In this document: piece after piece, positions 15,417 through 21,082 of the stretch
How positions within the stretch are numbered: position 1 is the first letter of the stretch
Layout: each line of letters starts with the position of its first letter
From: RGIG426 sp045598065
GTDB taxonomy: Bacteria; Bacillota; Clostridia; Oscillospirales; Acutalibacteraceae
Assembly (NCBI GenBank): GCA_045598065.1
Contig: JAZLLJ010000068.1
Coordinates: 1 to 21,082, forward strand
DNA length: 21,082 nucleotides
Direction: 5' to 3'
Made by a program: the position numbers and the translations under genes
The notes under the pieces: generated by a model
Databases searched by the model: none
What the model was told of the DNA's origin: nothing
What the model saw: only the letters and a program-made list of their open reading frames with translations

Positions 15417-16655
15417 TTACACAAGCGCAGCCCAAAGTCGGCACAAGGCAGTGGAAAGCGTCATTTTCGCCACGGGAGCGGTCGCTTTTATCTCTATCAC
15501 CTGCAACGTTTTATCCTTGTTTTTCACCGTTACACGCCCGAGGATCTCGTCCTCGGACACTGGCGCTTGCACCTCGGATTTCAAGGTCATCTCGCAGGTG
15601 ATTTCCTTTTCTTCGCCCTTTTTGCAAAGCACCGGCGGCAAAATCGGACGTGCCGGTGAAACCGTAGGCTCTGTCCCGTGCCGCACGGGAATAGGCGTTA
15701 GTTTTGCCTCCTCTACCGACGGCGTATACAGCGCATAGCGAGCAAATCCGTAATCCAACATCGCTCGCACGCCGGAAAACCGCTCGTCGGTGGAAGCACA
15801 ACCGAGAATCACCGCACAAAGCCGCAAGCCGTTCCGTTCTGCCGTTCCTGCCAGACAGTGTCCTGCTGTCGCCGTCGTGCCGGTTTTAAGTCCCGTTGCC
15901 CCTTCGTAAAACCGCACCAGTTTGTTGGTGTTCACAAGCGAGCTTTCTCCGCCGCGCAACGTATCCATCCAAATGGTGGTGTATTTTGTAATCGTCTCGT
16001 GCTTCATCAATTCCCGTGCCATCGTGCTTACGTCGCGCGCGGTAGAAAGCGCTGTATCATCCAACCCACAACAGTCGTGGAACTCCGTGTGCTCCATCCC
16101 CAATTCCTTTGCACGCGTATTCATTCGCTCGACAAACATCTCCACCGAGCCGTCCAAATGCTCTGCCATCGCCGCGCAAGCATCGTTGGCGGACACCACC
16201 GCAATAGCTTTCATCAGGTCGTCGACCGTCATCGTTTCCCCCGGCTCCAGCCAAATTTGCGAGCCGCCGTAAGAAGCCGCCGTTTCCGAGCACGTCACGG
16301 TGTCGGTCAGCGCCAAACGCCCGTCGTCCACCGCTTCCATAATAAGAAGCATCGTCATAATTTTTGTCACCGATGCAATCGGAAGCGGCGCATCGGCGTT
16401 TTGTGCAAACAACACCGTTCCCGTGTTCATTTCCACCAAAATACTGCCCTTTCCGCCGACCGCCAATCCGCTGACGTCTTCGGGAATTGCCGCCGTCTGT
16501 TTCCATTTTTCCGCATCCGCTGCGGTAATCAACGACTCGGCATCCTCTCCTGCTTCTGTCTCCATCAACCACGCCGGTTTGGTTTCGGCGACGGCCGTCA
16601 CCGTCATTACCAACGAAAGCAACAAAGCAAGTGTCGTTTTGTATATGATTTTCAT
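15417..16655 (-). CDS. dacF: D-alanyl-D-alanine carboxypeptidase, DacF-like (S11, 412 aa)
   Basis: This is a serine DD-carboxypeptidase that removes the terminal D-Ala of peptidoglycan stem peptides outside the membrane. A signal peptide (1-23, cleavage likely after AVA) is followed by the penicillin-binding fold with all three catalytic motifs: SVTK (95-98, Ser95 nucleophile), SAN (155-157) and KTGT (257-260). A PBP5-like C-terminal beta domain occupies about 310-390, and a final amphipathic helix (about 390-412) probably anchors it. In spore formers DacF-type enzymes set cross-linking of spore or vegetative wall; which applies here is unknown. ATG 16655 has a GGAAAGGGA ribosome binding site. 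It is divergent from the dockerin-SpoIID gene. Confidence 0.93.
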   Translation of the reverse strand: MKIIYKTTLALLLSLVMTVTAVAETKPAWLMETEAGEDAESLITAADAEKWKQTAAIPEDVSGLAVGGKGSILVEMNTGTVLFAQNADAPLPIASVTKIMTMLLIMEAVDDGRLALTDTVTCSETAASYGGSQIWLEPGETMTVDDLMKAIAVVSANDACAAMAEHLDGSVEMFVERMNTRAKELGMEHTEFHDCCGLDDTALSTARDVSTMARELMKHETITKYTTIWMDTLRGGESSLVNTNKLVRFYEGATGLKTGTTATAGHCLAGTAERNGLRLCAVILGCASTDERFSGVRAMLDYGFARYALYTPSVEEAKLTPIPVRHGTEPTVSPARPILPPVLCKKGEEKEITCEMTLKSEVQAPVSEDEILGRVTVKNKDKTLQVIEIKATAPVAKMTLSTALCRLWAALV

Positions 16656-16717
16656 CGTCTCGTCCCTTTCCTCAATAGGCTATGGTAGTATATGCGCGGC
16701 CACGTTCCTCCATACCC

Positions 16718-16746
16718 TTGCATTTTCGAAAAAAATGTGGTATACT
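16718..16746 (+). promoter_or_regulatory. Promoter of the dockerin-SpoIID gene
   Basis: TTGCAT (16718-16723) is followed by 17 bases and TATACT (16741-16746), with a TG three bases before the -10. The leader is about 34 bases with AAAGGAGG before the ATG. The divergent dacF promoter must lie in the same 131-bp gap; a TATACT on the minus strand (16687-16692) is its best -10 candidate but has no good -35. Confidence 0.7.
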
Positions 16747-16786
16747 GTCGAAGTTGTGAAAAAAATGTCAAAAGGAGGAATGGCGG

Positions 16787-18235
16787 ATGAAAAAGCAACT
16801 GGCGGCGCTGGCTTGTGCCGGCTTTTTGGCCCTTAGCCCCCTCCTCTCTCTTACGTCTGTTGCCGAATCTTCCCCTTCTTTTGACGTAAACGGCGACGGT
16901 GTGCTAAACAGCGCGGATATGCGCGCGTTGTTGCTTGTAAAGGCGGGCGCCCTTACGGACGAAACTGCAGTGAAAGCCGCCGATTTGAACCAAAACGGCA
17001 CGGTTAACTCCAAAGACGAAACCCTTTTGTGGAATGCATTGGTGGCGCAATATCGCACCGGCATAGCCGGAACAACCGCCACTGCCTCCGCCACGGGCAC
17101 AGCCACCACCACCGCGACCGAAACGGCCATCGCGACCGAAACGGAGGAAGAAACCACCGTCAAGACCACCGCCAAACCCACTTCGGCCGCCACCACCAAA
17201 AAAGCGACCGCCGCCAAAACCACGGCCAAACCCACCAAAGCGACTACGCCGAACACCTCCGGTGCATCGTCTCAATCCGTGCCGCAAAAACAAGCGGTGC
17301 TGACACCGGAATACACACCGACGCTGAAAACCGGTTCGGTGAAAGAATCCACGTATATGAAGAAAATCAAGGTGGTCAACGCCGCGACCGGCAAGGTGTA
17401 TAAAGGTGACACTAAAGCCAATCTGCAACTGGCGATTACCGCCGACGTGAAATATGAACTGGGCAGTTCTCGCTATGCGACCAATTCCACCGAGGCATGG
17501 AAAGCCCACGCCGTTGTCTCCTACACCCGTATTTGCTACGTGTGTTCTTCCGGCGCCACGTTCACCATCAATATGCGAGAGGACGTCAATCTCAATAACG
17601 CCAACGACAAACGCATCTACGATGCGGTCGGCGAAGTGTTGGGCATCAAACTGATGACCGGTTCCGGCTATTCCGAACTGTGCAACGTGTTTTATTCCGC
17701 TTCCGCCGCCGGCACCACGTCTTCCTGCGCCAAAGTGTATACCGCCGACCTTCCCTATGTTCGCTCGGTCTACAGCCCCGAAACCGATGCCCTGTTGAGC
17801 AAATACGGCAGTGTGTGGACCGACACCTACACCGCCTCGTTTGACAGTATTCTTGCCGACGTGGAAGACTATATGGAAGAAACCATTTACTACGACCAAA
17901 AAGCAGGAAATTATCCGCTGTACGCCACCGAATGGGACGGCGCCTACGTCTCCCGTACGAATCTTTACTATATGAGCGGCGGTGAAAAAATCTATCTGAA
18001 AGGCCGTCACATCCAAGCGGCGCTCAGCCTGCGCTCGGCCAGTTTTACCGTCTCCTCCGCCTCCGGCGGCAAATTGACGTTGACGGTTCGCGGCCACGGT
18101 CACGGCCTCGGTCTGTCCCAACTCGGCGCGGTCATCTACGCCAACGACTATGGTTGGACCTATGACCAAATCCTCGCCCATTACTTTTCCATCACCGCCA
18201 ACAGTGCCCATCAACTCTGTAAACCAAATTGGTAA
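16787..18235 (+). CDS. Secreted dockerin-SpoIID/LytB hybrid protein (482 aa)
   Basis: The order is a signal peptide (1-26), a type I dockerin-like module (about 31-85), a Thr/Ala/Lys-rich linker (about 93-160) and a SpoIID/LytB domain (about 185-480). The dockerin has two calcium-binding loops, DVNGDGVLNSAD (33-44) and DLNQNGTVNSKD (66-77). SpoIID enzymes are lytic transglycosylases that cleave glycan strands stripped of peptides during spore engulfment. Here TEAWKAHAVVSYTR (235-248) keeps the family's catalytic glutamate (Glu236), and GHGHGLGLSQLGA (436-448) matches the second signature. ATG 16787 follows AAAGGAGG by 8 bases. It is divergent from dacF. A dockerin would attach the enzyme to a cohesin partner outside the cell; this could also be a vegetative LytB-like wall enzyme rather than a sporulation protein. 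Confidence 0.88.
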   Translation: MKKQLAALACAGFLALSPLLSLTSVAESSPSFDVNGDGVLNSADMRALLLVKAGALTDETAVKAADLNQNGTVNSKDETLLWNALVAQYRTGIAGTTATASATGTATTTATETAIATETEEETTVKTTAKPTSAATTKKATAAKTTAKPTKATTPNTSGASSQSVPQKQAVLTPEYTPTLKTGSVKESTYMKKIKVVNAATGKVYKGDTKANLQLAITADVKYELGSSRYATNSTEAWKAHAVVSYTRICYVCSSGATFTINMREDVNLNNANDKRIYDAVGEVLGIKLMTGSGYSELCNVFYSASAAGTTSSCAKVYTADLPYVRSVYSPETDALLSKYGSVWTDTYTASFDSILADVEDYMEETIYYDQKAGNYPLYATEWDGAYVSRTNLYYMSGGEKIYLKGRHIQAALSLRSASFTVSSASGGKLTLTVRGHGHGLGLSQLGAVIYANDYGWTYDQILAHYFSITANSAHQLCKPNW

Positions 18236-18262
18236 AAACACCGATTTTCTTGCCAAAAAGAC

Positions 18263-18291
18263 TTGCATTCTGCGAGAAGTCGTGGTACAAT
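18263..18291 (+). promoter_or_regulatory. Promoter of tRNA-Pro
   Basis: TTGCAT (18263-18268), 17 bases, then TACAAT (18286-18291). The tRNA starts 19 bases past the -10. The inverted repeat TGCGAGA (18271-18277) / TCTCGCA (18295-18301) brackets the -10 box. Confidence 0.75.
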
Positions 18292-18309
18292 ATCTCTCGC
18301 AGTCTATTT

Positions 18310-18386
18310 CCGGGTGTAGCGCAGATTGGTAGCGCGCTTGAATGGGGTTCAAGAGGCCGCAGGTTCGACTCCTGTCACTCGGACCA
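18310..18386 (+). tRNA. tRNA-Pro (anticodon GGG), CCA encoded
   Basis: A full cloverleaf can be drawn. The acceptor CCGGGTG pairs with CACTCGG (one G-U), followed by discriminator A and an encoded CCA. The D-stem is GCGC/GCGC, the anticodon stem CTTGA/TCAAG with loop ATGGGGT, the variable loop AGGCC, and the T-stem GCAGG/CCTGT with loop TTCGACT. The anticodon GGG reads CCC and CCU proline codons. A promoter lies upstream and a terminator starts directly after CCA. Confidence 0.95.
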
Positions 18387-18441
18387 AAAAAACAAGGCAT
18401 CGCTTTTGCGATGCCTTGTTTTTTTAGTGACAGGAGTCGAA
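18364..18441. repeat. 34-bp-arm inverted repeat joining the tRNA-Pro T-arm to sequence past its terminator
   Basis: The left arm starts in the tRNA T-loop (18364) and runs through the acceptor 3' strand and CCA into the terminator stem. The right arm (18408-18441) is its exact reverse complement, except that the 6 bases CGGACC of the tRNA end are absent. The right arm finishes with AGTGACAGGAGTCGAA, a perfect 16-base complement of the tRNA. Confidence 0.85.
18387..18425 (+). terminator. Terminator of tRNA-Pro
   Basis: ACAAGGCATCGC, loop TTTT, then GCGATGCCTTGT forms a perfect 12-bp stem (18392-18403 with 18408-18419) with A and T runs on the flanks. The pairing continues outward into the tRNA T-arm (see the inverted repeat at 18364-18441). 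Confidence 0.9.
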
Positions 18442-18607
18442 ACGAGCTCCGAGCGTTACAAGCGAAGCGCCGCAGGGCTCGGGAGCAAGCCCCGGTGGGG
18501 CTTGCGATAGCGAGAAGAAGACTCCTCGCCGCAAAAACTCTGCGATTTTTGCGGCGCATTTTCCATAGATGCCGCTCGTTTATCGCTTTTGCGATGCCTT
18601 GTTTTTT
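18399..18607. repeat. 183-bp-period direct duplication of the tRNA-Pro terminator with a palindrome-rich spacer
   Basis: A 26-base part of the terminator (loop, 3' stem and T run, 18399-18424) recurs exactly at 18582-18607. The segment between is gene-free and holds two perfect palindromes: 9-bp arms at 18485-18505 (GCAAGCCCC core) and 11-bp arms at 18527-18556 (CGCCGCAAAAA). It begins with the inverted T-arm copy described separately. Confidence 0.8.
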
Positions 18608-18613
18608 GTCCGC

Positions 18614-19220
18614 TTAATGCTCGATATTCAGCAGTATTTCAATTAAATAATTGTCTTTAGTCCAAGATGGAGAGCCCGGCGGCAAATCCATGATTTTTTT
18701 CGTCAATGTAATTCTGTCAAACGATTCTTTCTTACATTGTTCGTAGGCGATTTCATCTATTTCAAACACGGTAGTGTCCATTGTGTATCCCTTGTTTTGC
18801 CCCGTCTCCTTGAGGTAAAAGAAAAACTTTTGGTTGTTATGCAAAACGCGACACGCAGAATCCCAACAACCATCGTTTGTAAAGAAAATTCGCTCCACAT
18901 CGTACTTCATCGGCTCCAGTGTTTCGAATTGCTTTATCAAAGCATCCTGTATCGAATGTGCAGCCTCGCCGGGTCTGATTTCCTTTCCGTTTTGGTCGCA
19001 GGGGGGAATTTTGATTGAGGAAATCAGCGAGGGGAACGGATAACATATAAGGGAAAATCGCCGGCAATTTTACTTTGTAAGAGGAATCCGCGGTATCCAA
19101 ATGTTTTTTGGAAGACACCGTAGTAATCAGCGCATACCATTCGTTATGATCCTTTTCGGCAGTGATAGAACGTTGCCAATCCTCCTCTTTCCATTTTGCC
19201 ATTATTTTTTGAAACCACAT
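18614..19220 (-). pseudogene. Frameshifted orphan gene (about 201 aa if repaired)
   Basis: Two overlapping minus-strand frames join into one protein if one base is removed from the run of six G (19001-19006, six C on the coding strand). The N-terminal frame opens at ATG 19220, six bases after GAGGTG, and runs MWFQKIMAKWKEEDWQRS to PLADFLNQNSP. The second frame continues DQNGKEIRPGEAAHSI through KYDVERIFFTNDGCWDS to ILLNIEH and stops at 18614. I recognise no family; it reads as a soluble, aromatic-rich protein with no signal peptide. It looks more AT-rich than its neighbours and sits between two tRNA genes, both typical of acquired DNA. The break may be a real pseudogene, a phase-variable tract or an assembly error. 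Confidence 0.65.
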
Positions 19221-19251
19221 GGTTTTCACCTCGATGTTTATAGGATGGTGA

Positions 19252-19292
19252 TAATAAAAAAGTGGATGAAACTCAGGTTAGTTTCATCCACT
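19252..19292 (-). terminator. Distal terminator after the tRNA-Leu tail copy
   Basis: A perfect 13-bp stem (19261-19273 with 19280-19292, core GTGGATGAAACT) is followed on the minus strand by a T-rich tract TTTTTATTAT. It lies directly after the duplicated tRNA-Leu 3' tail and 30 bases before the orphan gene's start region, so any read-through message for that gene would pass it. Confidence 0.8.
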
Positions 19293-19297
19293 CGAAA

Positions 19298-19316
19298 TGG
19301 TGCCGGTGGCCGGACT
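19298..19316 (-). repeat. 19-base copy of the tRNA-Leu 3' tail including CCA
   Basis: The sequence is identical to the last 19 bases of the tRNA-Leu gene (19462-19480) and has the same orientation, 164 bases downstream. The rest of the tRNA is missing, so it is a fragment and not a second tRNA. The segment between the two copies contains no supported gene. Confidence 0.85.
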
Positions 19317-19424
19317 GCGACTCGCGCGTTGCGCTCGCGTGCATAGTTCCGCCGACCAATCGTGCTTCGCACTCTTGGGGCGTCACGTATCGAACCTCCG
19401 GTTCTCGTCCGGCTTTCGTAACAG

Positions 19425-19461
19425 AAAAACTCCCCTCGGGGCGTTGCCCCAAGGGGAGTTT
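19425..19461 (-). terminator. Proximal terminator of tRNA-Leu
   Basis: ACTCCCCTTGGGGC, loop AAC, then GCCCCGAGGGGAGT forms a 14-bp stem with one G-U pair on the minus strand, extended by A/T pairs that reach the CCA end of the tRNA, followed by TTTTT. Further downstream (19398-19413) lies an inverted copy of the tRNA T-arm with 14 of 16 bases matching. Confidence 0.88.
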
Positions 19462-19548
19462 TGGTGCCGGTGGCCGGACTCGAACCGGCACGCTGTCGCC
19501 AGCGGTGGATTTTGAGTCCACTACGTCTGCCAATTCCATCACACCGGC
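19462..19548 (-). tRNA. tRNA-Leu (anticodon CAA), CCA encoded
   Basis: A class II tRNA of 87 bases including CCA. The acceptor GCCGGTG pairs with CACCGGC, the anticodon stem GTGGA/TCCAC has loop CTCAAAA giving anticodon CAA (reads UUG), and a long variable arm CGCTGGCGACAGCG follows, with T-stem TGCCGG/CCGGCC region and loop TTCGAGT. It has a promoter upstream and a terminator starting at CCA. Confidence 0.95.
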
Positions 19549-19561
19549 AGGTGCAAGGGCT

Positions 19562-19590
19562 ATTATACAACACCTTTTTGCAAATTGCAA
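19562..19590 (-). promoter_or_regulatory. Promoter of tRNA-Leu
   Basis: On the minus strand TTGCAA (19585-19590) is followed by 17 bases and a perfect TATAAT (19562-19567), 14 bases before the tRNA 5' end. Confidence 0.85.
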
Positions 19591-19613
19591 GCCCTTTTTT
19601 CAAAGGAAACGCA

Positions 19614-19649
19614 AAAAACCGCCTGTTTTTTTGAAAGCAGGCGGTTTTT
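19614..19649 (-). terminator. Terminator of the HtrA-like protease gene
   Basis: A 12-bp stem AAAAACCGCCTG/CAGGCGGTTTTT with a 12-nt loop lies directly after the stop codon, followed by T residues on the minus strand. It is nearly symmetric. Confidence 0.85.
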
Positions 19650-19652
19650 GAC

Positions 19653-21082
19653 TTAATTCGTAATTTCTTTCAGCGTAATGGTCACTTTGACTTCTTTTGT
19701 TTCGCCGGTCCGCTGATCGGTGATTCGCTTCAAGGTCAGCTCCACTTTGTCTCCCGGTTTATGCTTCGCCAAAACGCTGCGCAATTCCGCGCGAGAAACA
19801 ACGGTTTGACCGTCTATCGCGGTAATGATGTCATAGGTTTGGACATCCGTGCCCTCCAAAGATGAACCTTTCTCGATAGAGTAGATGATGAAACCTTCGT
19901 AGCCTTCCTGTTTAACGTCATATCCGGTAATGCCCAATCCGACGCGACCGGTAACGTGACCGTACTGTGTCAAATCCTCGATGATGGTTTTTGCCTCGCT
20001 GTAAGGAATGGAAAAGCCGAGGTTTTCAATGCCGTCATACACGATTTTCGCCGAGTTGATACCAATCACTCTGCCTTGATTGTTGAGCAACGGGCCGCCG
20101 GAGTTACCGGGGTTGATGGCGGCATCAATTTGCAGGCACTGGATATCGTAACCGGTTTTATCGTACACGTCACGGTTTTTGCCGGAAAGAATACCCTCCG
20201 ACACCGACCATTCCAGGCCGCCGGAGTTACCGATTGTCACCACACGGTCGCCGAGTTGGACGTCGCTCGTGGAGAACACGGCCGGTTTCAATCCGGTAGC
20301 GTCGATTTTAATAACCGCCAGGTCGGTATCTTCGTCAGAGCCTACCACCACCGCATTATATTTTGCGCCGGAATACATCGCCACTTCAATGCGGTTGAAT
20401 TCCTCACCGGTCCGCTCGTTGATGACTACGTGTTGGTTCGTAACGATGTAGCCGTCTTCCGTCAGCACAATGCCGGAAGCGGTTGCCGCCAAACTTTCTT
20501 CCTCGCTCGAGCCGAACGAGAAGTTGCCGTATTGGACAATCTCGTTGGAATAAAGATTAATCATCACGGTGCTGTCTAAATTCGATTTCACAATGTCCTT
20601 GGTAAGCAAGCCACCGTCAGAGGCAACACCGCTCTCGTCGTTGGTTTCGCCGGAACCGCTATCCTCTTGAATGTCTATCACCGCATTGTTGTCCTGATCA
20701 GAAGGCGCCGACACGACACTGTTTTCGGAGATTTTTTTGCTGATAACGGGTTCAAGAAAGAAGTACGCCAACAAAGCTAAACAGCACAAGCAAATTACGC
20801 AAAGAAGCGCCACGGCCACAACCACGATGCCGTTGCCGCGTTTTTTCGGCGATTTTTTCTTTTTCGGCGTCGGCGGCTCTTCCATCGGCGGCAATTCGTT
20901 TTGCGGCGGCATCCACGACGGGTAGGAAGGCTGCATCGGAGAATAGACCGGCATTTGCGGCTCGTCAGGGGCCTTCGGCTGTGTCCAACCGTCTCCGCCG
21001 TACGTCGTCGGAGGGACCGGCGGCTGCGGTTGCGGCTCGACCGGCGGTTGCGGCTGCGGCTCGACCGGCGGTTGCGGCTGCG
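19653..21082 (-). CDS. htrA: HtrA/DegP-like membrane serine protease with PDZ domain (5' end outside window)
   Basis: This is an envelope quality-control protease. Counting from an internal Met at 20954, there is a Lys-rich segment (31-39), one membrane helix (43-67), an acidic linker, a trypsin-like domain (about 118-325) and one PDZ domain (about 335-427). The catalytic triad is complete: His175 (VTNQHVV), Asp211 (DTDLAVIK) and Ser285 (NPGNSGGPL). The frame stays open without a stop for 42 more codons to the window edge. That part encodes a Pro/Gln-rich cytoplasmic tail with repeats of the type PQPQPPVE, so the Met at 20954, which has no ribosome binding site, is not taken as the start. The promoter and true start are not in the window. 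Confidence 0.93.
   Translation of the reverse strand, partial: QPQPPVEPQPQPPVEPQPQPPVPPTTYGGDGWTQPKAPDEPQMPVYSPMQPSYPSWMPPQNELPPMEEPPTPKKKKSPKKRGNGIVVVAVALLCVICLCCLALLAYFFLEPVISKKISENSVVSAPSDQDNNAVIDIQEDSGSGETNDESGVASDGGLLTKDIVKSNLDSTVMINLYSNEIVQYGNFSFGSSEEESLAATASGIVLTEDGYIVTNQHVVINERTGEEFNRIEVAMYSGAKYNAVVVGSDEDTDLAVIKIDATGLKPAVFSTSDVQLGDRVVTIGNSGGLEWSVSEGILSGKNRDVYDKTGYDIQCLQIDAAINPGNSGGPLLNNQGRVIGINSAKIVYDGIENLGFSIPYSEAKTIIEDLTQYGHVTGRVGLGITGYDVKQEGYEGFIIYSIEKGSSLEGTDVQTYDIITAIDGQTVVSRAELRSVLAKHKPGDKVELTLKRITDQRTGETKEVKVTITLKEITN
21012..21082. repeat. 24-bp tandem repeat in the N-terminal part of the HtrA-like gene
   Basis: There are three units of 24 bp: a degenerate one (21012-21035), one at 21036-21059, and one at 21060-21082 cut by the edge. 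Each encodes eight residues, PQPQPPVE or a close variant. The array runs out of the window, so the copy number is a minimum. Confidence 0.85.

Noticed and set aside
16660..16720. Sporulation sigma promoter upstream of dacF
   Set aside because: CATATACT resembles a SigE/SigK -10, but no matching -35 element is found at the right distance.
16904..18559. 551-codon minus-strand frame over the dockerin-SpoIID gene and tRNA-Pro
   Set aside because: Its Gly/Arg-rich translation mirrors the Thr/Ala linker codons of the real gene, and it runs through a tRNA and its terminator.
18342..18617. Short plus-strand frame across tRNA-Pro and the following palindromes
   Set aside because: It is a translation of tRNA and terminator sequence with the terminator repeat seen twice; no start signal.
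19298..19480. Classical genomic island bounded by attL and attR
   Set aside because: The direct repeats are only 164 bp apart and no integrase, excisionase or cargo gene lies between them; only a scar or mini-element is supported.
19262..19651. Open frames on both strands across tRNA-Leu
   Set aside because: They overlap a certain tRNA gene, its terminators and its promoter; such frames are common artefacts at tRNA loci.
1..21082. CRISPR array, phage or insertion sequence
   Set aside because: No regularly spaced direct repeats with unique spacers, no transposase, no phage structural or integrase gene were seen.

Overview
The window (about 21 kb, moderately GC-rich) looks like a chromosomal segment of a Gram-positive, endospore-forming-lineage Clostridia member, most likely an Oscillospiraceae/Ruminococcaceae-type gut or rumen bacterium. 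The reasons are the DUF512 radical-SAM/der pair, yceD-rpmF, folate-dependent trmFO, YfhO, DacF-type and SpoIID-type wall enzymes, a type I dockerin, AGGAGG ribosome binding sites and TTGNNN-N17-TATAAT promoters. Species cannot be fixed from the sequence alone. Almost everything is on the minus strand, so operons read from high to low coordinates; only the dockerin-SpoIID gene and tRNA-Pro are on the plus strand.

Layout, low to high coordinates. (1) 1-5680: an envelope glycopolymer operon led by a strong promoter at 5648-5676: MOP-family flippase, sugar-transfer-associated ATP-grasp protein, YfhO-type GT-C membrane protein. A small conserved protein with its own promoter follows. (2) 5700-5880: a gene-free stretch holding three short GTAGGGG-type palindromic repeats. 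(3) 5915-11964: a housekeeping block, in transcription order yceD-rpmF, terminator, DUF512 radical SAM, der, M15 carboxypeptidase, a small unknown gene, terminator, trmFO, terminator. (4) 11993-15389: pgi with its own promoter, followed by a P-loop protein, a CofE-like F420-ligase homologue and a PHP-domain protein. (5) 15417-18235: divergent wall genes, dacF (minus) and a secreted dockerin-SpoIID hybrid (plus). (6) 18263-19590: tRNA-Pro(GGG) and tRNA-Leu(CAA), convergent, with a frameshifted orphan gene between them and an unusual set of tail and terminator duplications behind each tRNA. (7) 19614-21082: an HtrA-like membrane serine protease cut by the window edge, with a proline-rich tandem repeat at its N-terminus.

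Most genes fall into two themes: envelope construction and remodelling (flippase, ATP-grasp, YfhO, M15 and S11 carboxypeptidases, SpoIID, HtrA) and translation or ribosome maturation (bL32, Der, TrmFO, YceD, two tRNAs).

The least ordinary part is 18310-19548. Behind each tRNA the terminator starts at or next to the CCA end. It is followed by an inverted copy of the tRNA T-arm and a palindrome-rich segment. A direct repeat of either the terminator (tRNA-Pro) or the tRNA 3' tail (tRNA-Leu) then closes a 183-bp or 164-bp period. This could be a small, non-autonomous tRNA-tail element not explained by any gene here. No complete new defence or metabolic system is visible.
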